From positions 1 through 7,057 of the forward strand of contig JAIPHI010000136.1 in the NCBI GenBank assembly GCA_021735285.1: DNA of 7,057 nucleotides. The letters are read 5' to 3'. Positions 1-4,583 of this stretch are shown in pieces; the first letter of the stretch is position 1; every line of letters starts with the position of its first letter. The stretch is from Fidelibacterota bacterium (lineage in GTDB: Bacteria; Fidelibacterota; UBA2242; JAFGTP01). The notes beneath the pieces were generated by a model. The model was not told where the DNA came from, searched no databases, and worked only from the letters and a program-made list of their open reading frames with translations. The position numbers and the translations under genes are program-made.

Positions 1-514
1 TAAGTATTTGATTAGGATGCCGTCGGCCGTTATTCTTGGTTGTATAAGTTTTATCTGATTTCCTGGTCTTGTTTCCGGCGTTATGTTTTTTAGTGTAGGC
101 TTTACCCTTGCTAAATATTGGGTTGTAGGCTAAATCACCGGTCTTAGTTCCCTTTAACTTCCAGACCGTTATAATTTCCGTGTTGCTGATAGGTTGGTAT
201 TGACTAATAGGTTGGCCGTTGCTCTTTTGCCATACATAATAATATCTAAATTCAAAATAATCTGAAAAGCCGTTCATTATTGCGGTGGTGGTAGGTAGAT
301 CCCCAAATATTGCAACCTGTCCGGTGGGTTTAAGCACCTTTGAAAATAACTCACCATAAACATTAAAATCTATATTCCGGCCGTTCCAATCTTTGTAAAG
401 ATCAGCAAGGGCGCGAATATAAGGGGGATCTGTAAATATTAAATCTATACTGTTTTTTTCTATTTCCGGTAAGTGATCTAAACAGTTTCCATAAATCAAT
501 TTATTTTTAATCAT
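1..514 (-). CDS. DNA methyltransferase (N4-cytosine/N6-adenine, beta-type order), C-terminus outside window
   Basis: Reading leftward from the ATG at 514-512, an open frame of 171 codons runs off the window edge. The N-terminus has the pattern IYGNCLDHLP, followed by the catalytic motif DPPY at residues 29-32. Near residues 163-171 it reads RRHPNQIL, the usual lead-in to the SAM-binding motif that should follow outside the window. DPPY before the SAM motif is the order of beta-type amino-methyltransferases (N6_N4_Mtase family), which methylate adenine N6 or cytosine N4 in DNA. The ATG overlaps the last 8 bases of the upstream helix-turn-helix gene and has a GGGAG ribosome site, so the two are probably translationally coupled. 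Inference: a phage-type orphan methylase that protects element DNA or modifies regulatory sites. The target sequence cannot be read from what is visible. Confidence 0.88.
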   Translation of the reverse strand, partial: MIKNKLIYGNCLDHLPEIEKNSIDLIFTDPPYIRALADLYKDWNGRNIDFNVYGELFSKVLKPTGQVAIFGDLPTTTAIMNGFSDYFEFRYYYVWQKSNGQPISQYQPISNTEIITVWKLKGTKTGDLAYNPIFSKGKAYTKKHNAGNKTRKSDKTYTTKNNGRRHPNQIL

Positions 515-794
515 TAATAAACTCCCTGTTTAATTTCCTGGCTCTTTTCTTAGGTCGCTGATCACCGGTTAAAAGCCAAAGATCAATTTTTTTCCTATTG
601 AATAATAATTTATTTGTTGATCCCGCCCTCTGGTGGGGTATCTCATTCTGTTTTATCATTTTCCTGATTGCTGTTTTACTTAAATTAATATAATCGCTTA
701 ACTGATCTATTGTAAGCCAAAGTGGGGTCGCGCCCTCAATCTGATTAAGTTTTGTCTCTATGTTTTCAAGTTTGGTTAAAATATCTTTACTCAT
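507..794 (-). CDS. Excisionase-type helix-turn-helix DNA-binding protein (95 aa)
   Basis: This is a small basic protein with three visible parts. Residues 1-20 form a short heptad-like helix (KLENIETKLNQIE) that could dimerise. Residues 26-75 form a winged-helix/HTH_17-type domain (LTIDQLSDYINLSKTAIRKMI, then a basic wing ending in NRKKIDLWL). The tail at 79-92 is rich in Lys and Arg. The fold is shared by excisionases and small phage regulators. The start is supported by AGGTGA, which overlaps the TAG stop of the upstream nuclease gene 8 bases away, and its end overlaps the methylase start, so the three form one operon. Possible roles are excision directionality factor, autoregulator of the operon, or binding the palindromes at 1266-1381. 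The sequence does not decide among these. Confidence 0.8.
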   Translation of the reverse strand: MSKDILTKLENIETKLNQIEGATPLWLTIDQLSDYINLSKTAIRKMIKQNEIPHQRAGSTNKLLFNRKKIDLWLLTGDQRPKKRARKLNREFIND

Positions 795-802
795 ATTATC
801 AC

Positions 803-1171
803 CTATTCAAATATATTAACTGTCTTGTGTTTGTTTTTAAGGTCGGCATCACGACCTTTTACTTGCTTTATGATTTCATCGAAGGTATCAAGCTCCATGA
901 TCACTAACCAAGGCCGGCCTCTGTCCTGGTTACTTACTCTTTTGACTATTCCTATGTCGCTTGTTTCGTCTTGATTTAGGGTTTTATATAAAAATTTCGG
1001 GACGCTGGCCTGATATTTAATTTCTGCCTTTAGTTCGATTTCATTCTTTTTAAGGGTAAGGTCTGGAAGTGTCGGGGATTCATTATGCCATACAACTGAA
1101 TATTGATTTTGTTTTAAATAATCTCTGATTTTTTTCTCACCAATATATCCTTTTTTTCTGCTATTAGTCAT
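803..1171 (-). CDS. Putative PD-(D/E)XK endonuclease, phage type (122 aa)
   Basis: The protein matches the layout of small phage-encoded PD-(D/E)XK nucleases. The N-terminus reads KKGYIGEKKIRDYL with conserved Glu12. A Pro-Asp pair stands at 36-37, a Glu-x-Lys follows at 50-52 (AEIKYQ), and the C-terminal strand is RPWLVIMELDTFDEII. Asp37, Glu50 and Lys52 are the likely metal-binding and catalytic residues; Glu46-Lys48 is an alternative pair in the same strand. Family members resemble archaeal Holliday-junction resolvases and are usually found next to phage replication genes. The ribosome site GGAG lies 9 bases before the ATG. It is the first gene of an operon with the HTH protein and methylase, transcribed out of the repeat-rich region. 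Inferred roles are junction or branched-DNA cleavage in replication, or less likely a restriction nuclease paired with the methylase. Confidence 0.75.
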   Translation of the reverse strand: MTNSRKKGYIGEKKIRDYLKQNQYSVVWHNESPTLPDLTLKKNEIELKAEIKYQASVPKFLYKTLNQDETSDIGIVKRVSNQDRGRPWLVIMELDTFDEIIKQVKGRDADLKNKHKTVNIFE

Positions 1172-1203
1172 TTTTCAAATCTCCAATTTATTTAGTTTTC
1201 TTT

Positions 1204-1226
1204 AATTGTAAATCCCAATTACAATT
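1204..1226. repeat. Inverted repeat AATTGTAA / TTACAATT
   Basis: AATTGTAA at 1204-1211 is matched exactly by its complement TTACAATT at 1219-1226, with a 7-base spacer. It uses the same TTACAA core as the tandem arrays, but with the units facing each other. It lies in the 5' leader of the nuclease gene, where it could be a binding site or a weak hairpin. Confidence 0.5.
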
Positions 1227-1265
1227 TATATTTATATAGGGTAATTACAATTTACAAAATCTCTG

Positions 1266-1290
1266 TAACTGCCTGGTGATCAGAGGGTTA
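1266..1290. promoter_or_regulatory. 25-bp palindromic operator-like site, copy 1
   Basis: The site fits TAAC-N3-CTG-N5-CAG-N3-GTTA, with all 14 symmetric positions matching and only the internal spacers free. The same pattern recurs at 1357-1381. Spacing and symmetry suit a dimeric or tetrameric helix-turn-helix protein. It stands just upstream of the only plausible promoter elements for the nuclease operon. The protein that binds is unknown; the two small HTH proteins encoded nearby are candidates. Confidence 0.5.
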
Positions 1291-1325
1291 TATTAGTTGT
1301 AAAAAGGTGCAAAATTGTTACAATG

Positions 1326-1344
1326 CAATTACAATTACAATTAC
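1326..1344. repeat. CAATTA tandem repeat (3 units plus one base)
   Basis: Three exact head-to-tail copies of the 6-mer CAATTA are followed by C. The array lies between the two 25-bp palindromes. An odd palindrome ATTGTTACAAT at 1314-1324 sits immediately to its left. The 6-mer is a circular shift of the TTACAA core found throughout the region. Confidence 0.7.
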
Positions 1345-1356
1345 TTTTTAGACTTG

Positions 1357-1381
1357 TAACCCTCTGGTGCTCAGTAAGTTA
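1357..1381. promoter_or_regulatory. 25-bp palindromic operator-like site, copy 2
   Basis: This is the second copy of TAAC-N3-CTG-N5-CAG-N3-GTTA, starting 91 bases after copy 1. All 14 symmetric positions are kept, while the N3 spacers differ from copy 1. That indicates selection on the half-sites rather than a recent duplication. It separates the 6-bp array from the 17-bp array. Confidence 0.5.
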
Positions 1382-1400
1382 TCTATCATTTTTCAAAAAT

Positions 1401-1461
1401 CATTAAATTACAATTTCATTACAATTACAATTTCATTACAATTACAATTTCATTACAATTT
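1401..1461. repeat. 17-bp iteron-like tandem array (about 3.6 units)
   Basis: The unit is CATTACAATTACAATTT. Exact copies lie at 1417-1433 and 1434-1450. A 16-base copy lacking one C precedes them at 1401-1416, and an 11-base partial copy follows at 1451-1461. The last copy covers the stop codon of the primase-helicase gene (1455-1453). A length of 17 bp is within the usual range of replication iterons, and the high A+T content would favour strand opening. No encoded initiator that binds it is proven. Confidence 0.75.
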
Positions 1462-3396
1462 GTTTTTAGCCGGTTTTAATGATGTATTTTTCCCGTTTTC
1501 AGTTATTCTGATTTGGCCGTTATCTGCCAATTTTTCAATCCGGTTGTAATAAGTTTTTTCGCTTTTATTATATTTATTTTTTAAATCATTGATCAAGTCT
1601 GATCTCAAAATTTCGCCTGCCTGATCTACTTTGTTTTTAATATAAATATTTATGCTGTTGGGGTTGTCTTTTGCTAAACTCTCAAGCCAACAATTGGATG
1701 GATTAAATTTGAAATGTTGGGGATCAAGGGGTTTTCCGTATCGCATTTCGAATTCAATATTAATGTCAAATTTTCCGGTTTTATTGATACTTATAACGGT
1801 ATCTATCGCGCCGTGCTGGGTAGTGGAACCTCTAATTTTATCCCCACCTGTCGCTTCTTTGTTTTTGTTGGTATGATGGGCAAGTATTGTTGAAGTTCCG
1901 GTAATTTCGTTTAGCTCTCTAAATCTTTCCATCACGCGCTGCATTTCCTCTGTTTTGTTTTCCTCAGCGTGATGGTAGCTAACGAAGGGGTCGAAAATAA
2001 TAACATTGGCTTCCATCTGAGTTATTTTCCGTTGTAGCCTCTGATAATTATTGTTATCAATTATATTGAAGGGTAATTGTCTGGTAAGGTAGAAACGCGT
2101 GGAGAAATTTTCTAAGTTAATTGATCTCAACATTGGCTTGATTCGTTCGTCCCGCGTTCGGTAATAAGCCATTTCTGCCTGAATATATAACACGCTCTGG
2201 GGCTCTTGAATGTCAAAAATATATCTCTCACCATTGAAGCCAAATCCCCGTCCTATCGCTAAACTGATACCAAGATTTAAAAGCATCATAGTTTTGAAAC
2301 TTTTAGGGGGCGCGACAACCATTGAAACACCTTGTTGTGGTAATATCCCATTTCCGATAATTTCGGGAGGAGCTTCGCTGTTATCTTTAAAAATATCCTC
2401 AATGTAGTCACCTTCAAATATTAACCCGCTTTCGGTTTCCTGGTCTGGATCTGGTTCCGGTGGGGTTTCAAGGTTGCTTAAGACTTTTTCTACCGCCTCA
2501 GCTCCGTCCTTTTGTAAAATTTCGTTCAGATCTTTTCTATTGTCGGGGTAGTTTGCAATGAAAACATTTTTATCCTGGAGTTCATTAACAAGTTTATCCT
2601 CAAATCTCTTACCGGCCTGATCATTGTCAACGGCTATAATTATACTGTCAACTTTATTGATCAAGTCCTGGTGATACCTTAAAAATTTAGTGGAGCTGGC
2701 TCCGCTGGGTGATGTAATTGCATTATAACCTAACTCGGCCAAGGTTAAGACTTCGGCCTCACCTTCAGTAATAATTATGCTCTGAATGTCATCGGGGAGC
2801 CCCTGCAAGCCATAAGCGACCTGGAGACCGCCCTTAATCTGTCTGTATCGGTTCTTACCTTTGGCCTTGTGTTTAAATTTGATATTAACAATTTTATCAT
2901 TGTATTTATAGATATATGCAATTTCATTTTTATTGATTGGGGATTTTTCTTTTGTGACAAATCCAACTTGATATTTTTCAAGCGTGTTTTTGGTGATTTT
3001 CCTCACCTTTTCCATTTTGCTGATAAAACTGTCCGGCAGGTTAAAAGTTATATATTGCAAAGCTTCCTTGATTGCCTTCTTATTATACTTGATTGTTGGC
3101 TCTGGTTTCGTTTCTACGGGCTTTTTGTGTTTCATTCGGGAATTGCCATTATTATCTAAAAATTGCCTGTCTTGGACGGCCTCAGCGAATTGGTAAGCGT
3201 TTCCCTCTTTACCACAGGCAAAACATTTCCAAAGACCGGTTTCTAAGTTTGCAGAAAAGGATGGATTTTTGTCATCATGAAAGGGGCAGAGGCCGATTAT
3301 TTCATTATTGTTGAGCTTCGATTTTTCAATGTATTTTTTGAAAAGTGTCCGGTAATCTGGTTGGGTTGTGACTCGGGTTTGTTGATTTTTTTTCAT
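1453..3396 (-). CDS. Primase-helicase fusion: CHC2 zinc finger, TOPRIM and RepA-like ATPase (647 aa)
   Basis: This is the replication protein of the element. A CHC2-type zinc finger uses Cys37, His40, Cys58 and Cys61. A TOPRIM domain follows, with EGE at 211-213 and DND at 257-259. An acidic Pro-rich linker (about 310-325) leads to a RecA-fold ATPase of the RepA/AAA_25 type. Its Walker A is APPKSFKT at 362-369 and its Walker B is VIIFDP at 465-470. AHHTNK stands at 506-511, and GGDKIRGSTTQHGAIDTV at 517-534 is a likely sensor/arginine-finger stretch. Residues 588-640 look like a winged helix. The protein should prime and unwind DNA at the element's origin. Phe367 replaces the usual P-loop glycine. 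The ATG is supported by GGGAG 4 bases upstream, which can fold into a hairpin. The stop lies within the 17-bp repeat array. Confidence 0.92.
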   Translation of the reverse strand: MKKNQQTRVTTQPDYRTLFKKYIEKSKLNNNEIIGLCPFHDDKNPSFSANLETGLWKCFACGKEGNAYQFAEAVQDRQFLDNNGNSRMKHKKPVETKPEPTIKYNKKAIKEALQYITFNLPDSFISKMEKVRKITKNTLEKYQVGFVTKEKSPINKNEIAYIYKYNDKIVNIKFKHKAKGKNRYRQIKGGLQVAYGLQGLPDDIQSIIITEGEAEVLTLAELGYNAITSPSGASSTKFLRYHQDLINKVDSIIIAVDNDQAGKRFEDKLVNELQDKNVFIANYPDNRKDLNEILQKDGAEAVEKVLSNLETPPEPDPDQETESGLIFEGDYIEDIFKDNSEAPPEIIGNGILPQQGVSMVVAPPKSFKTMMLLNLGISLAIGRGFGFNGERYIFDIQEPQSVLYIQAEMAYYRTRDERIKPMLRSINLENFSTRFYLTRQLPFNIIDNNNYQRLQRKITQMEANVIIFDPFVSYHHAEENKTEEMQRVMERFRELNEITGTSTILAHHTNKNKEATGGDKIRGSTTQHGAIDTVISINKTGKFDINIEFEMRYGKPLDPQHFKFNPSNCWLESLAKDNPNSINIYIKNKVDQAGEILRSDLINDLKNKYNKSEKTYYNRIEKLADNGQIRITENGKNTSLKPAKNKL

Positions 3397-3399
3397 AGA

Positions 3400-3422
3400 T
3401 CTCCCAATATTTTAATTGGAGA
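3400..3422 (-). promoter_or_regulatory. Possible hairpin covering the primase ribosome binding site
   Basis: In the minus-strand transcript, TCTCCAAT (from 3422-3415) can pair with ATTGGGAGA (from 3408-3400), leaving one bulged G and a 6-base loop. The right arm contains the GGGAG ribosome site of the primase-helicase, whose ATG begins 4 bases later. Folding would hide the site, so translation may be restrained or temperature-sensitive. The stem is short and the function is inference. Confidence 0.3.
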
Positions 3423-3494
3423 CCGAAAAAAAGATTGTATTTTTTAAATTATTTTAATACCTTATCATTGAGGAATGTATAGATATTAAAATTT

Positions 3495-3534
3495 GCCTTC
3501 AGCTGCTCCAACAGCTGAAGGCTTTTCTTTTTTT
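3495..3534 (+). terminator. Strong hairpin with T-rich tail on the plus strand
   Basis: GCCTTCAGCTG (3495-3505) pairs perfectly with CAGCTGAAGGC (3512-3522) around a 6-base loop, and TTTTCTTTTTTT follows on the plus strand. Read on the minus strand it lies directly after the stop of the 62-aa HTH gene, but there it is followed only by AAATTTTAAT. It is a good intrinsic terminator in the plus direction. It may still end or attenuate minus-strand transcription from the HTH gene into the primase gene. Confidence 0.65.
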
Positions 3535-3722
3535 CAGTCCTGGTTATAATATTCGCGGATCTGGGTGACTGCCTTCTCTGAAAATTCTCGTTTCCGTCCT
3601 GATCCTTTGCGCTTGACTTCGTTGAGATCGATACGCCGATCTGAGACAAGATAATTAATTTGGGAAGGTCTAACGCCGGTCATTTCTACGACTTCGTTTA
3701 AATCATAAGTTTTCTCGGTCAT
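3534..3722 (-). CDS. MerR-like helix-turn-helix regulator (62 aa)
   Basis: The protein is essentially a single DNA-binding domain. Residues 6-29 (YDLNEVVEMTGVRPSQINYL and on) form the helix-turn-helix. A basic wing follows at 38-46 (KRKGSGRKREF), and SEKAVTQIREYY forms the last helix. The order matches the N-terminal domain of MerR-family proteins, but there is no effector domain, as in small phage regulators and excisionases. AGGAG stands 6 bases before the ATG. The gene is probably its own unit: a terminator for the upstream gene lies at 3878-3913, and a strong hairpin starts right after its stop. Two dyads in its 5' leader suggest autoregulation. Candidate roles are control of the primase operon or of excision. 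Confidence 0.75.
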   Translation of the reverse strand: MTEKTYDLNEVVEMTGVRPSQINYLVSDRRIDLNEVKRKGSGRKREFSEKAVTQIREYYNQD

Positions 3723-3739
3723 AATTGGCTCCTTTTAAT

Positions 3740-3755
3740 TAACTATTATCAGTTA
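3740..3755. promoter_or_regulatory. Dyad TAACT-N6-AGTTA upstream of the small HTH gene
   Basis: TAACT at 3740-3744 and AGTTA at 3751-3755 form a perfect 5-base inverted repeat just upstream of the ribosome site of the 62-aa HTH gene. The outer TAAC...GTTA bases match the outer half-sites of the 25-bp palindromes at 1266-1290 and 1357-1381, although the total spacing is shorter. It is an operator candidate. In this AT-rich stretch chance is possible. Confidence 0.3.
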
Positions 3756-3801
3756 TCAAATAATTTACCTAACTAAACTTAATCATTATTATTAGTAGTA
3801 G

Positions 3802-3816
3802 CAAATATTTTATTTG
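3802..3816. promoter_or_regulatory. Dyad CAAATA-TTT-TATTTG
   Basis: A perfect 6-base inverted repeat with a 3-base spacer lies about 80 bases upstream of the 62-aa HTH gene, in its presumed promoter region (3723-3877). No clear -35/-10 pair could be fixed here. The local A+T content is high, so this is only a weak operator candidate. Confidence 0.25.
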
Positions 3817-3877
3817 TATTTATACTATATAAAGGGCATCAGTCTAATATACCCACTAATTATAGTATTTGTGATAT

Positions 3878-3913
3878 AAAAAAAGGCCGGCAGGTTAACC
3901 ACTCCTACCGGCC
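3878..3913 (-). terminator. Rho-independent terminator after the 90-aa gene
   Basis: On the minus strand GGCCGGTAGG (3913-3904) pairs with CCTGCCGGCC (3894-3885), giving ten pairs including one G-T and a 9-base loop. Seven T residues follow (3884-3878). It lies 54 bases after the stop of the 90-aa gene and in the correct direction, separating that gene from the 62-aa HTH gene downstream. Confidence 0.85.
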
Positions 3914-3967
3914 ATAATCAACAAACCATAGTTAAATTTTATTAACTTAGATCAATATTTAGATTTT

Positions 3968-4240
3968 TTATAAGTCATCTGTATTGATATTTAAATTTTC
4001 CAGTGACTCCTCAAGCGAATTATGAAACTTCTTAAAACTGGTGAATAAAATTGTGATCAAGCCTTGATACGCCTCCGGATCAAAAGTTCCTGGTGCTGAT
4101 TTGTCTTTGTCGCTGATCAGTGATAAAGTTAAAATTGTTTCCTGTAATAGTTCTAAGTTCTGTCTGCAATCAATACTTAACCGCCTACCTTCCTGATCGC
4201 TGGTGGTTTCCTTGGTTTTAGTCATTGTTTGATTACTCAT
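3968..4240 (-). CDS. Small protein of unknown function (90 aa), first gene inside the element
   Basis: I do not recognise a family. The first 20 residues are polar and probably disordered (Thr, Lys and Glu rich). Residues 22-45 form a likely amphipathic helix, followed by a loop with Pro50 and Pro55. Residues 56-85 form a second long helix (AYQGLITILFTSFKKFHNSLEESLENL), and the end is acidic. There is no signal peptide or membrane segment, and the single Cys25 gives no metal motif. It is probably a small all-helical cytoplasmic protein. The start is well supported by GGGAGG 5 bases before the ATG, and a strong terminator follows at 3878-3913, so it is a monocistronic unit. It is the nearest confident element gene to the tRNA junction, a position often used for regulators or excision factors, but no DNA-binding motif is visible. 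Confidence 0.75.
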   Translation of the reverse strand: MSNQTMTKTKETTSDQEGRRLSIDCRQNLELLQETILTLSLISDKDKSAPGTFDPEAYQGLITILFTSFKKFHNSLEESLENLNINTDDL

Positions 4241-4264
4241 ACTTGCCTCCCTGTTAAATTAAAA

Positions 4265-4357
4265 TTATAAAATTGATATTACCCTGAATAAATCAACTAA
4301 CTGCCAAACATTGAAAATATTTACTAATATTGTTAGTGAAATAAGATAAAGTTTCAT
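4265..4357 (-). CDS. Doubtful 30-aa hydrophobic peptide upstream of the 90-aa gene
   Basis: An ATG at 4357-4355 opens a 30-codon frame, MKLYLISLTILVNIFNVWQL followed by VDLFRVISIL, ending in TAA at 4267-4265. It would be almost entirely hydrophobic with one possible membrane-spanning helix. An AAAAGGG stretch lies 7 bases upstream. It ends 24 bases before the start of the 90-aa gene and could be a leader peptide or small membrane peptide. Frames of this length arise by chance in AT-rich DNA, and hydrophobic content is expected from T-rich codons, so the call is weak. Confidence 0.2.
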   Translation of the reverse strand: MKLYLISLTILVNIFNVWQLVDLFRVISIL

Positions 4358-4417
4358 GACCGCGCCCTTTTCATTTTAATATTTTTATAAGTATCGGTTT
4401 TATAGTAGTTTAAACCA

Positions 4418-4433
4418 TTGACAATACTGTCAA
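4418..4433. promoter_or_regulatory. Perfect dyad TTGACA-N4-TGTCAA
   Basis: A perfect 6-base inverted repeat with a 4-base centre, about 180 bases upstream of the 90-aa gene. Each arm is also a consensus -35 hexamer on one strand, but neither strand has a good -10 at 16-18 bases; the closest, TACTAT on the minus strand, is 20 bases away. It is best read as an operator for an unseen repressor or a recombination accessory site. Confidence 0.35.
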
Positions 4434-4439
4434 AATTGG

Positions 4440-4464
4440 CCGTATCCTCCCGCCGGTATCCTAC
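4440..4464. repeat. Paired GTATCCT repeats left of the tRNA fragment
   Basis: CCGTATCCTCC (4440-4450) and CCGGTATCCTAC (4453-4464) are near-tandem copies sharing GTATCCT. Both resemble the CCGTATCCCCAT repeats 240 bases to the right, so the family lies on both sides of the tRNA fragment. Direct repeats flanking a crossover site can be arm-type integrase sites, but that is inference. Confidence 0.4.
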
Positions 4465-4505
4465 GGGTTTGTTTTTCTGGTCGAGGGTGGGGGTTGCCGG
4501 TAGTT

Positions 4506-4547
4506 CTCTTAAGCCGACGGTTACAGGTTCGATTCCTGTTCGGGGTA
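4506..4547 (+). pseudogene. 3' half of a tRNA gene; probable attachment-site scar (attR/attL)
   Basis: The segment reads as anticodon loop CTCTTAA (4506-4512), 3' anticodon stem GCCGA (4513-4517), variable loop CGGTT, T stem ACAGG (4523-4527) with loop TTCGATT and CCTGT (4535-4539), 3' acceptor strand TCGGGGT (4540-4546) and discriminator A. The T stem pairs perfectly and U33, A37 and A38 are in place. The best fit is anticodon CTT (Lys), with moderate doubt. No 5' half exists: the preceding bases TAGTT do not pair with GCCGA, and no D arm or matching acceptor strand is upstream. CCA is not encoded. Known behaviour: tyrosine recombinases often cross over in or near the anticodon loop, leaving the 3' half as a direct repeat at one end of the element. 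Confidence 0.75.
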
Positions 4548-4583
4548 CTCTCAGTAAAAACAATAGATTACAATTAAGAATCA

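Larger units (their letters stand above)
1172..1452. other. AT-rich, repeat-dense control region / candidate replication origin
   Basis: This gap between the nuclease start and the primase-helicase stop has no credible gene. TTACAA occurs 12 times on the plus strand and its complement TTGTAA 3 times between 1206 and 1458. The copies are arranged as inverted pairs, a 6-bp tandem array and a 17-bp tandem array. Two copies of a 25-bp palindrome are embedded in it. Any promoter for the nuclease operon must lie here. A weak candidate on the minus strand is TTGTAA at 1257-1252 with TATAAA at 1236-1231 (15-base spacer), just downstream of the first palindrome. Iterated short repeats beside a replication primase-helicase gene are typical of iteron plasmid and phage origins. 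Origin activity itself is inference. Confidence 0.5.

Noticed and set aside
1231..1257. Sigma-70 promoter TTGTAA-N15-TATAAA for the nuclease operon
   Set aside because: The spacer is short and the hexamers arise easily in this AT-rich repeat region. It is mentioned under the control region only as a weak candidate.
1326..1461. CRISPR array
   Set aside because: Repeats are 6 and 17 bp, head to tail with no unique spacers, and no cas gene is present.
2869..3159. Plus-strand frames (also 2984-3196, 3093-3314, 2210-2407, 1652-1876, 1367-1549) opposite the primase-helicase
   Set aside because: They are antisense shadows of a well-supported 647-aa gene. Their Phe, Ile and Leu rich content is what the complement of Lys and Glu codons gives.
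3449..3649. 66-codon minus-strand frame overlapping the 62-aa HTH gene
   Set aside because: It is in another frame, lacks a ribosome site, and runs through the strong hairpin. The HTH reading has a clear domain and an AGGAG site.
4440..4547. Complete tRNA gene
   Set aside because: Only the half from the anticodon loop onward fits. The bases before it do not form an anticodon stem, D arm or matching acceptor strand.
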